A stretch of 38,144 bases of DNA from Candidatus Heimdallarchaeota archaeon (lineage in GTDB: Archaea > Asgardarchaeota > Heimdallarchaeia > Heimdallarchaeales > Heimdallarchaeaceae), in NCBI GenBank assembly GCA_030603505.1, contig JAUVXQ010000001.1:1-38144 (forward strand), read 5' to 3'. A program made the translations under genes and the position numbers. Numbering within the stretch: the stretch's first letter is position 1; every line of letters starts with the position of its first letter. The notes beneath the pieces are model-generated. The model worked only from the letters and a program-made list of their open reading frames with translations, searched no databases and had not been told where the DNA came from. Positions 8,070 to 14,744 of this stretch are shown here, piece by piece.

Positions 8070-9212
8070 TTGTCAGCTCAAGGCTTAATTGATCATGCGA
8101 GAGAATTTGCTGTAAAAGCATATAATTTTGATAAAGAGAAGAATTATAGTGAAGCAATTCCACACTATTTAGATGCAGCTGAAGCATTAATGAAAGCTAT
8201 AAGATTCGAACGTAATCCCCAAGTAGCTCGTACTTTAAGGAAAAAAGCTGAAATGTATATAGCGCGTGCTCAAGAACTGCAAGAACTTATCACGAAACGA
8301 AAGGAAAGAAAAACTAAAGTTTCAGACGATGAAGGTGATAAAATAGAGGGAGCTTTACAAGATATTATTGTAGTTGAAAAACCTTCTGTGACTTTGAATG
8401 AAATAGCAGGATTGAAAACTGCTAAACAAACTCTACGGGAAGCTATAGTCTTACCTTTAATGAGACCTGATCTCTTTTCAGGGGCACGCCGTCCTTGGAA
8501 AGGAATTTTACTTTTTGGTCCTCCTGGGTGTGGTAAGACTCTTTTAGCAAAAGCTACAGCAGCAGAAGTAGAAGCAACATTTTTCAATGTTAGTGCAGCA
8601 TCCATAATTTCGAAATGGTTAGGTGAATCAGAAAAACTAGTACAAACATTATTTAAACTAGCAAAAGAAAAACAACCCAGTATTATATTCATTGATGAAG
8701 TAGACGCTTTAGCAGGAGCTCGTGGTGGAGAACACGACGCGATGAGACGAGTAAAAACTGAACTCTTAACATCAATGGATGGTTTGTCAAGTTCTGAAAG
8801 TGATAGAATTGTTACTGTTGGTGCTACAAATATCCCTGAATCTATAGACGGCGCATTTAGAAGAAGGTTTGAAAGAAGAATCTATGTTCCACTTCCAGAT
8901 GAAGAAGCAAGAGATGCAATCTTTAATTTGAACTCTAAAGGCGTGGAACTTGAAGATGACGTCAATTTTTCAATTTTAGCTGAAATAACCGAAGGATACT
9001 CTGGGGCAGACATTGCTATGATTTGTAGAGATGCTATTATGACACCCATCAGAGAATTAGATCTTTCTGGAGCAATTACTGACCCAGAAATTAAAGCTAG
9101 ATCAGTAACGCAAAAAGATTTTCTTGAATCACTTGAAACTATAAATCCATCCGTGAGCGAAGATGAAATTAAAAAATATGATGATTGGTTTGAGGAATTT
9201 GGAAGCGCTTAA
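8070..9212 (+). CDS. vps4: Vps4-family AAA ATPase with MIT domain
   Basis: This ATPase disassembles and remodels ESCRT-III filaments. Residues 1-75 form a three-helix MIT domain ('LIDHAREFAVKAYNFDKEKN' onward), which binds MIM motifs of ESCRT-III. The AAA domain has Walker A GPPGCGKT (150-157), pore loop 'SKWLGESEK' (181-189), Walker B IIFIDEVD (205-212), sensor 'GATN' (251-254) and the arginine fingers in 'FRRRF' (263-267). The C-terminus 'SVSEDEIKKYDDWFEEFG' matches the Vps4 C-terminal helix. At 380 residues it is shorter than eukaryotic Vps4 because the beta domain, which binds Vta1/LIP5, is essentially missing. The TTG start at 8070 is inferred from MIT conservation, with GGTGG at 8053-8057 somewhat far upstream. 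vps25 follows after 16 bases. Confidence 0.96.
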   Translation: MSAQGLIDHAREFAVKAYNFDKEKNYSEAIPHYLDAAEALMKAIRFERNPQVARTLRKKAEMYIARAQELQELITKRKERKTKVSDDEGDKIEGALQDIIVVEKPSVTLNEIAGLKTAKQTLREAIVLPLMRPDLFSGARRPWKGILLFGPPGCGKTLLAKATAAEVEATFFNVSAASIISKWLGESEKLVQTLFKLAKEKQPSIIFIDEVDALAGARGGEHDAMRRVKTELLTSMDGLSSSESDRIVTVGATNIPESIDGAFRRRFERRIYVPLPDEEARDAIFNLNSKGVELEDDVNFSILAEITEGYSGADIAMICRDAIMTPIRELDLSGAITDPEIKARSVTQKDFLESLETINPSVSEDEIKKYDDWFEEFGSA

Positions 9213-9228
9213 ATTTGGGTGAAAAATG

Positions 9229-10035
9229 ATGTCTACTCTAGAAAAAAAACCAAAAGAAGATGATTTCTCAAGTATAGATTTAGATAAATTAAAACAAGAA
9301 AAGACTATTTCTGAGGAAAAACTAAAACTAATAGAAGCAAGTATTAAAGGGTTGAAAGTATCTAAAAATGAATTACAAGCTACTCTTCCAAAAGAAAAAG
9401 AAGTTAATATGCTTGAAATACCTGAAGATCAACGTACTGTTCTAATAATGGAGTTTGAAGACAATCTTCCTGAATGGGTTAATAAACCTTGGATGTACGT
9501 AACTCCCAAAAAAAGCACACCTCAAATAGAATCGTGGCTTAATAGCTGGTCAGCTGTGATTCTTGATTATTCAAGGATCCTAATTATACATATAGTGAAC
9601 GTAAATGATTTACGAAATGCTTATCCCTTCAAGAATCAAAAAATCAACAAAACACTCTCAATAGATCAAGTTAAGGATATTATTGACTATTTAGAAGTGT
9701 CTGGCTTTTCTGATTGGATTCAAGATAAAGAAGGATTCTTTGCTAAGCTTTTTGCCCTTTTTCTAGGTAAACCTTTAACGAAGAAATTACGCGCAAAAAT
9801 AGTTTGGAGAACAAATGAAGAATTTGCAGATGACCTTCTTAAGTTTATGATTGAAACAGGGCGTGTTATTGAAGTTCATTCTTTATATGATTTAACAACT
9901 TACAATCAAGCTTGGTCCTCTCTTCCCGCAGATGAATTGAGAGATATTTGCAATCAACTAGTGGAAAGAGGAAGTGTAAAATGGTTGAATAAGGAGAGAA
10001 CTATTGTACAATTTGAAGCGGAAAAAGTATTTTAA
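9229..10035 (+). CDS. vps25: ESCRT-II subunit Vps25-like
   Basis: Vps25 links ESCRT-II to ESCRT-III. Residues about 85-264 match the two winged-helix domains. WH1 starts with the hallmark 'PWMYVTPKKSTPQIESWLNS', then 'KTLSIDQVKDIIDYLEVSG'. WH2 covers 'VWRTNEEFADDLLKFMIETG', 'VHSLYDLT' and 'LPADELRDICNQLVERGSVK'. An acidic/basic N-terminal extension of about 80 residues has no eukaryotic counterpart, and an insertion of about 20 residues (FFAKLFALFLGKPLTKKLRA) separates the two domains. Two ATGs stand in tandem (9226, 9229); the second is preferred because GGTGA at 9218-9222 is then six bases away. The gap to the vps4 stop is 16 bases, so the genes are probably co-transcribed. It ends 29 bases from convergent vps22. 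Confidence 0.88.
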   Translation: MSTLEKKPKEDDFSSIDLDKLKQEKTISEEKLKLIEASIKGLKVSKNELQATLPKEKEVNMLEIPEDQRTVLIMEFEDNLPEWVNKPWMYVTPKKSTPQIESWLNSWSAVILDYSRILIIHIVNVNDLRNAYPFKNQKINKTLSIDQVKDIIDYLEVSGFSDWIQDKEGFFAKLFALFLGKPLTKKLRAKIVWRTNEEFADDLLKFMIETGRVIEVHSLYDLTTYNQAWSSLPADELRDICNQLVERGSVKWLNKERTIVQFEAEKVF

Positions 10036-10064
10036 GAGATATAAGGGGAAAAAGGAGCGTTGAT

Positions 10065-10787
10065 TCAACTTCCCAATCCTGGGAACCAATACTTTGTTCC
10101 TTCTGCGTAATCTACATCGACACGAGATATGTTACGTTCATCAAAGAATTCCAAACAACGAGTAATACGTTGTTCTGTCCATCCTGTTTTCATTAATAAT
10201 TCTTCTTTTGTTACATAACCATTTCTTGAAGCATAATTTAAGATTAAATCATGATCAGTACTAAATTCAACAGGTGTAAATTCTACTATTTTTACTCCTG
10301 ATTCTAAAACTTTGTAGGGTGAAATCAGCTTTGTGTTAATTAATTTGTCAAGAGCTCTTAACATATCATCAATAGAAACTAACTTTCCAGGTCTAGATTT
10401 ATTGAGTTTTGTAAACAACTCGCTAATTGCCATAATTCCTCCATTTTCTTGATTCAATTTTTGACCCAGATTAAGGACTTCATTTGCCAGAATATCATAA
10501 AATCCTCCTCCTGTTAAACGGTCTTTGAAAGTTGGGGCCTCTTTCCATTCAAATCTCCCTATTTCTGTAGGCAATCCTAACTCATTTCTTAAACCTGATA
10601 GTTTCTCATAATATTCCTTATCTTTTTGAATTTCATTACCATATCTTTTTTCAAACTTTTTCAGTTGTTTCTTTACATTTTTAACATTATCAATCATCTG
10701 CGCTAATTCTTTTATTACTAGTTCGGCTTCTTTCACTTGAAAAGCAGATTTGATTTTGATTTTTTTCTCAATATCGCGTAGACCCAA
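10065..10787 (-). CDS. vps22: ESCRT-II subunit Vps22-like (EAP30 family)
   Basis: This is the EAP30/SNF8 relative, partner of Vps25 in ESCRT-II. An N-terminal coiled coil (about 10-75) is followed by the EAP30 core 'FYDILANEVLNLGQKLNQEN'. Then come 'GGIMAISELFTKLNKSRPGK', 'LVSIDDMLRALDKL', and the highly diagnostic 'NGYVTKEELLMKTGWTEQRI' with 'GTKYWFPGL' at the end. These form two winged helices. The frame opens at a TTG at 10799. I prefer the TTG at 10787 because GGAG lies six bases upstream and 'MGLRDIEKK' then aligns with eukaryotic Vps22 N-termini. A TATA-like box lies at 10866-10875. It is the only Vps22/36-type gene in the window. Confidence 0.9.
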   Translation of the reverse strand: MGLRDIEKKIKIKSAFQVKEAELVIKELAQMIDNVKNVKKQLKKFEKRYGNEIQKDKEYYEKLSGLRNELGLPTEIGRFEWKEAPTFKDRLTGGGFYDILANEVLNLGQKLNQENGGIMAISELFTKLNKSRPGKLVSIDDMLRALDKLINTKLISPYKVLESGVKIVEFTPVEFSTDHDLILNYASRNGYVTKEELLMKTGWTEQRITRCLEFFDERNISRVDVDYAEGTKYWFPGLGS

Positions 10788-10865
10788 TTCAATCTCCAAG
10801 TAGTGTATATATGGTAGAGTTATTTATAGTTAGCTAATTTGAAACAAAAGAAGAATCTTCTAATA

Positions 10866-10875
10866 TTTATATAAA
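10866..10875 (-). promoter_or_regulatory. TATA box for vps22
   Basis: TTTATATAAA, a symmetric canonical archaeal TATA element, lies in the 93-base gap between the small coiled-coil gene and vps22. Transcription leftward would start around 10845, giving vps22 its own promoter and a leader of roughly 50-60 bases. Because the box is palindromic, its direction is set by the neighbouring genes. Confidence 0.5.
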
Positions 10876-10892
10876 TCTCGAAAATCAACATA

Positions 10893-11198
10893 TCACACTA
10901 GTTGAACTAATTCTTTTAGCCAATTTTCAATTTTGTTGATTAAATTATATGCTTCCTTTTTTGGAATAAATGAAGCTAGTTTGCTTTCATATTTCCTATA
11001 TAATGCTGTGTTTGTCTTTTCGATGTCGTTTATTAGCTCGTTTCTCCTTCCAACAAGTTTTACTATTTGATGCTTAACTTCCTCAACTTCCTCTAAAATG
11101 TATCCTACATCTATTTTAATCTCAATCATGTTTATTAGTTCGAATAGAGTTTTTCTAATATTCACAAATAACGTATCTAATGATTTCTGTCGAGCCAC
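10893..11198 (-). CDS. Small coiled-coil protein, candidate ESCRT-I partner (Vps37-like?)
   Basis: This 101-residue protein is almost entirely helical and has no recognisable catalytic motif. Two helices can be seen, 'LFVNIRKTLFELINMIEIK' and a longer coiled coil 'EEVEEVKHQIVKLVGRRNEL' continuing to 'DIEKTNTALYRKYESKLASF', then a short amphipathic C-terminus 'ENWLKELVQLV'. It lies 73 bases after the ESCRT-I fusion gene on the same strand and before vps22. Eukaryotic ESCRT-I contains the small coiled-coil subunit Vps37, so a Vps37-like role is a reasonable guess, but sequence similarity is too weak to call. Start: GTG at 11198, with GGTGA at 11204-11208 five bases upstream; a GTG at 11207 overlaps that site and is rejected. 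Confidence 0.6.
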   Translation of the reverse strand: MARQKSLDTLFVNIRKTLFELINMIEIKIDVGYILEEVEEVKHQIVKLVGRRNELINDIEKTNTALYRKYESKLASFIPKKEAYNLINKIENWLKELVQLV

Positions 11199-11271
11199 AG
11201 AATTCACCTGTTTATTGTCGATTTAACATATAATGTAAGGCGCGATAAGAAGAGAAATTTTCTCATTATTC

Positions 11272-12687
11272 TTACAATTCCTTTAATAATCTTCGAAAAT
11301 CATTAAGCCATCTAGATGTTTGAAATTCTAGTTGCTCACAATCTTTTTCACTAATTACTTCACTAGGTTTGTATTTTGAAATAACATCTTTCCAGTTTTT
11401 CATATCTTCAAGAGCCCAGTAATCTTTAGGTGTAGATGGAAAATTATTAAGTATGTGTATCATTTCTTCGATATCAGCTAAAAGAAGTTCTGCTTTTGCT
11501 ATTGATCTTAATCTAGTCAGATCTATGAGCTCTATTGCTGCTGAAACGAAATCTGCGGTCTTTGAAGGTAGTTTTTTCAAAGAATCAAATGGTATAGTAA
11601 TAGCTTCTTTTGTTTCTATACCTTCTGCCATCCTCAAATGACTTATCCCTTTTGGACATCTTTCATCTAACTTTTCTTGTTTAATAAAATGTTCAAGTTT
11701 GAATCCTATTTTTTCTAGTTTAATTCGAGTTTTGAAAATATTTCTAATTAAGGAACGTAGTTGTTTCCTGTAGGGTATTGATTCTATTTCGTTATTTTCG
11801 TAATTTAGAGCTAAATTATCAAGTGTGATAATTGAAGCATATAATTCTGCTTCTAAATCAAGTTTATTACTCATTTTTTCATCCATCCTGCTACCTGAGC
11901 TTGTCTGTATGAAACTAAGTTTCTTTTCAGCTTTATAACTTTCTCTAGAATATTTCTTAGATAATTTAAGAAAGTCTATAGCTGATAAGTCTCCGTCCTC
12001 AAATTTCTCTTCCAAGTTTTCCAAAGTTTCCTGAACTGCGTACACTTCAGATTTCAAAACATCTTTTTGTGATATTTCAACCTCAGATTTACCTCTTTGA
12101 ATAGCTACGCCTTGTTTTTCAAGTAATCTTGTTCTTTCTTTTTCAATTTCTTTCGAAATATTCTCAATTTGTTTTTGATATTCTAGGATATCTTCTTCTA
12201 TAGCTGTTTTCTCGACATTTTGCTGCTTTTTTGTATCGACTTGAGGTGATAAGGAAACTTGTCTTATTTGAGCTGTAGGTATTCTAGCAATCGGCAAAAT
12301 CGCTTTTCGTCTCTCTGTTCTTTGCTTTCTTTTTTTAGTTTTGTATGGTCTTGCAGGAACGCGAATAAACAACTGTTTAATATCTCTTATTACTTGATAA
12401 ACATGAATACTTTGATCCCATTGAGCTAAAATGCGCAAACTTAAAGAGTCATCATCTTCCATATTGGGATGATTAACTCTAGGTGTGATTAAAACAAGAG
12501 GTTGTTGAGTAGGGAAATCTAAGGGAATTTTGATATCTGCAAAAATTGGAATTGAAGTACCTGAAACAGTACCTACTTCACCCTTCCAATGTCTTAAATT
12601 GTCATTAACTGGCTCAAATCCACTTTCATTATCATAGATTAATTGCATTTCAGTTGCAAGAAGGAAGTCTTCTGTAATTTTTGCCAC
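11272..12687 (-). CDS. Single-chain ESCRT-I: UEV + steadiness box + Vps28 domains
   Basis: This 471-residue fusion combines what eukaryotes split between Vps23/TSG101 and Vps28. Residues 1-112 are an E2-like fold with HPN at 73-75. The position of the catalytic Cys is Ser 83 ('SLSLRILAQW'), so this is a ubiquitin E2 variant (UEV) expected to bind rather than transfer ubiquitin. A basic linker and coiled coil (115-205) follow. Residues 211-262 match the steadiness box ('VYAVQETLENLEEKFEDGDL', 'DFLKLSKKYSRESYKAEKKL'). Residues 275-350 match the Vps28 N-terminal domain ('LYASIITLDNLALNYENNEI', 'YRKQLRSLIRNIFK'). Residues 372-471 match the Vps28 C-terminal bundle that contacts ESCRT-II. The GTG start at 12687 overlaps a GGTGG, so the start is not fully settled. 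The E1 gene lies 70 bases upstream. Confidence 0.85.
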   Translation of the reverse strand: MAKITEDFLLATEMQLIYDNESGFEPVNDNLRHWKGEVGTVSGTSIPIFADIKIPLDFPTQQPLVLITPRVNHPNMEDDDSLSLRILAQWDQSIHVYQVIRDIKQLFIRVPARPYKTKKRKQRTERRKAILPIARIPTAQIRQVSLSPQVDTKKQQNVEKTAIEEDILEYQKQIENISKEIEKERTRLLEKQGVAIQRGKSEVEISQKDVLKSEVYAVQETLENLEEKFEDGDLSAIDFLKLSKKYSRESYKAEKKLSFIQTSSGSRMDEKMSNKLDLEAELYASIITLDNLALNYENNEIESIPYRKQLRSLIRNIFKTRIKLEKIGFKLEHFIKQEKLDERCPKGISHLRMAEGIETKEAITIPFDSLKKLPSKTADFVSAAIELIDLTRLRSIAKAELLLADIEEMIHILNNFPSTPKDYWALEDMKNWKDVISKYKPSEVISEKDCEQLEFQTSRWLNDFRRLLKEL

Positions 12688-12757
12688 CTATTTTTGTATC
12701 TCTATGTATTCTTTGCAATCAAAGTTTAAAAAACATTGCATTTAGAAAGAGAAAAAC

Positions 12758-13759
12758 TTAATCTTTAAGCGTAAGTAATATTTTAATTGGTTTAGCTAGA
12801 TTTTTGTCTAAAATAAATATACGGGCGTTGTTTTTCAGTTTTGCCTCTTCAATAGTTTTTTCATGTTCTAGTATTTTCCCTTTAAATAATAGATCTGGTT
12901 TAGCTAACCCATAAGTCAGTGCTAATCGAACAATAAGATCTCTTATTTTCTCTCCATGTGTCGCAATGAATTTTACTTGTTCAAGGCGATAAAGTTCTCC
13001 ACAAGCTGGACATTCTGGATTTTGTGCAAGTTCTAGTTGGGTAAACACATTACTAAGTCCATCATAAAACACATAATTTTGTAAAGGTTGACCAATTCCA
13101 AGAATTATTTTCATAGCTTCTTGAGACATAAAACCACCAATTATAGATGATAATGTCGCAACAGCAGGAAGCAAAGCTTCTTCTTCCTCTTCTCTCTCTG
13201 CTTTCCTTTCATCACCAAATGGAGTACAAGCTTGAGCTAGTTCCTCTTGGGACACTAGTGGTTGACACTCAAAACAAGCTGTTTTGAAAGGAAAAATAAC
13301 TTGAGCATCTCCCAAAAAAGCAAACATTCCTCCTAAAATCAGCGGTTTTTTGACTCTTAGTGCCATAGAATTAATCCAACGGCGTCCTAGGAATGTATCT
13401 AGACAAGCAATTATCACATTAGCTTTCTCATAAATTGAACTGGGAACTTTCTCCATTTTTTTGTTAAAATATTTAATGGTTACTTCTGGATTCAATTCTT
13501 TCAGTCTTTCAGCTGCAACTTTTGACTTAGGCTTTCCGATATCTTCATCCCGAAAGAGCAGTTGTCGGTTAAGGTTTGAAAGTTCTATTGAATCAAAATC
13601 TATTATTGTAATATTCTTTACACCTGAAGAAGCTAAAATTGTACCTACATAGGAACCAATTGCACCTATACCGACTAAAACAACAGAACACTTATCTAAT
13701 TTTGATTGATCCCATCCAGGTATCAACGATTGTCGTGAGTAGCGACTGTCCTCTTCCAT
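12758..13759 (-). CDS. Ubiquitin-activating E1-like enzyme with C-terminal ubiquitin-fold domain
   Basis: This enzyme adenylates the C-terminus of the neighbouring ubiquitin and likely carries it as a thioester. The ThiF/MoeB/E1 adenylation domain shows 'VLVGIGAIGS' (27-36), 'DFDSIELSNLNRQLLF' (54-69, with the catalytic Arg/Asn set) and Lys 78/80. Zinc ligands are C162/C165 and C250/C253. Cys 178 in 'ACTP' is in the usual position of the thioester cysteine and is followed by a highly acidic loop. Residues about 261-320 look like a beta-grasp domain ('LLFKGKILEHEKTIEEAKL'), as in the UFD of eukaryotic E1s that recruits E2. At 333 residues it is single-chain and much smaller than human UBA1. 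No GGTGA precedes the ATG; 'TTAAAATA' at 13783-13790 suggests a leaderless transcript. Confidence 0.9.
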   Translation of the reverse strand: MEEDSRYSRQSLIPGWDQSKLDKCSVVLVGIGAIGSYVGTILASSGVKNITIIDFDSIELSNLNRQLLFRDEDIGKPKSKVAAERLKELNPEVTIKYFNKKMEKVPSSIYEKANVIIACLDTFLGRRWINSMALRVKKPLILGGMFAFLGDAQVIFPFKTACFECQPLVSQEELAQACTPFGDERKAEREEEEEALLPAVATLSSIIGGFMSQEAMKIILGIGQPLQNYVFYDGLSNVFTQLELAQNPECPACGELYRLEQVKFIATHGEKIRDLIVRLALTYGLAKPDLLFKGKILEHEKTIEEAKLKNNARIFILDKNLAKPIKILLTLKD

Positions 13760-13922
13760 CGATTTAAAGACACGAAAGAAAGTTAAAATAGTTTCTGTTA
13801 CTAAAACAGTTATTGAAGGATTTTTGCCAAGCCTGAAAATATACCTATTCTTCTAAAATTTTATAATTTAGAAAATTGGAAATTTAACTACAACAATAAA
13901 AAACAAAATAGTTAAACTCTGC

Positions 13923-14159
13923 TCAATATCCTCCTTTTGTTCGAGCAATCATATAACATTTATCTCCGTCCATGAGACCACAAGCTTTGAGAGTTTCTGC
14001 ATCATCAAGTTGTTTCCCATGAAATACTAAAAGAACTGTATTAGCAGGAATTTTTTTCGTTCGAGCTACTTCACGCTTTAATTGAGCAACAGTAGCATGT
14101 GAGTCCATAACAACTTCAATTGATCCTCCACCGATGGCTGTAACTACGGATATTTTCAT
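13923..14159 (-). CDS. Ubiquitin-like modifier ending in Gly-Gly-Tyr
   Basis: This 78-residue protein aligns along its whole length with eukaryotic ubiquitin. 'FHGKQLDDAETLKACGL' corresponds to ubiquitin 'FAGKQLEDGRTLSDYNI'. Lys 49 corresponds to ubiquitin K48 and Lys 28 to K27, while the K63 position is Asp 64 and K11 is Gly. Arg 73 corresponds to ubiquitin R72, a key E1 contact. The tail is RTKGGY, so one residue (Tyr 78) must be removed to expose the conjugatable di-glycine. The ATG at 14159 has GGTGA at 14167-14171, seven bases upstream, and a TATA-like CATTTAAATG at 14203-14212. It lies upstream of E1 on the same strand (163-base gap). Confidence 0.95.
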   Translation of the reverse strand: MKISVVTAIGGGSIEVVMDSHATVAQLKREVARTKKIPANTVLLVFHGKQLDDAETLKACGLMDGDKCYMIARTKGGY

Positions 14160-14202
14160 TCTAACTTCACCTTTTGGTTCATCTTGAATATATCAATCAT
14201 CG

Positions 14203-14212
14203 CATTTAAATG
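14203..14212 (-). promoter_or_regulatory. TATA-like element for the ubiquitin gene
   Basis: CATTTAAATG lies 44-53 bases before the ubiquitin ATG. With archaeal spacing, transcription would start near 14182, leaving a short leader that contains the GGTGA site. The gap to the upstream PDCD5-like stop (14254) is 94 bases, which allows a separate promoter. Confidence 0.35.
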
Positions 14213-14253
14213 TTGGTAAATAAACTAGCATTCTTTATTCAAAAGTGTTGAAA

Positions 14254-14649
14254 TTAGAGTTCTTTTTGAATGCTTTTTTTTTCTCCTTTTCTTTTGATTG
14301 TTACAGTAGAAGGAATATTATCTATTTTTCTTTCTAATTTTTTAATACCTAACCTTGATATTTGCCTTCCTTCCATATAACCAATCTTTACAAGATAAAG
14401 AACATTGATAAAAATTGTTTCTGCTGTTTCTTTCTTATTTTGAGTGTCGTATAAAACTTTCCAGTATTCATAAGCTTCGGAGGTTAGGAAATAGTTCATG
14501 ACATTTATTTTATCCTCTTCTGTTACGCTTTTTGGAGCTTCTTCAGCTTCTTTCAGAATTTCCATCCCTTCTTGTCTTAGCTGAGCTATTCTCATGAGCT
14601 CTTTTGCCTTTCTTTCTTTGATTCTTTTTAATTCATCATCCATTGTCAT
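14254..14649 (-). CDS. PDCD5-like small helical protein
   Basis: This 131-residue protein begins with the charged helix 'DDELKRIKERKAKELMRIAQ', which resembles the N-terminal helix of PDCD5/TFAR19 DNA-binding proteins. It ends with 'KKLERKIDNIPSTVTIKRKG', which resembles the PDCD5 C-terminal segment ('TVKFNRRK' in animals). The middle 'VMNYFLTSEAYEYWKVLYD' replaces the usual conserved core and is unusually aromatic. It is slightly longer than typical archaeal PDCD5 (about 110-120 residues). PDCD5-family proteins are helical bundles of unclear function. The ATG at 14649 has AGGAAG seven bases upstream. It sits between the ubiquitin gene and the PIG-L gene on the same strand. The family call is tentative. 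Confidence 0.5.
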   Translation of the reverse strand: MTMDDELKRIKERKAKELMRIAQLRQEGMEILKEAEEAPKSVTEEDKINVMNYFLTSEAYEYWKVLYDTQNKKETAETIFINVLYLVKIGYMEGRQISRLGIKKLERKIDNIPSTVTIKRKGEKKSIQKEL

Positions 14650-14744
14650 TGTATTACTTCCTAACTTTTTAAGGGTATTTTTTAATTACATGGAATAATC
14701 AAAATAATTAGAGATGAATGAAAAACTATAAGGAGAAAGAACAG

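Noticed and set aside
8270..8692. 140-codon open frame antisense to vps4
   Set aside because: It lies fully inside the conserved MIT-AAA coding region and its translation resembles no protein family.
10893..11207. GTG at 11207 as start of the small coiled-coil gene
   Set aside because: This GTG lies inside the GGTGA site; the GTG at 11198 has that site at the usual five-base spacing.
11272..12687. Reading the UEV-containing protein as an active E2 conjugating enzyme
   Set aside because: The HPN motif is present but the catalytic Cys position is Ser, and the remaining domains are ESCRT-I components.
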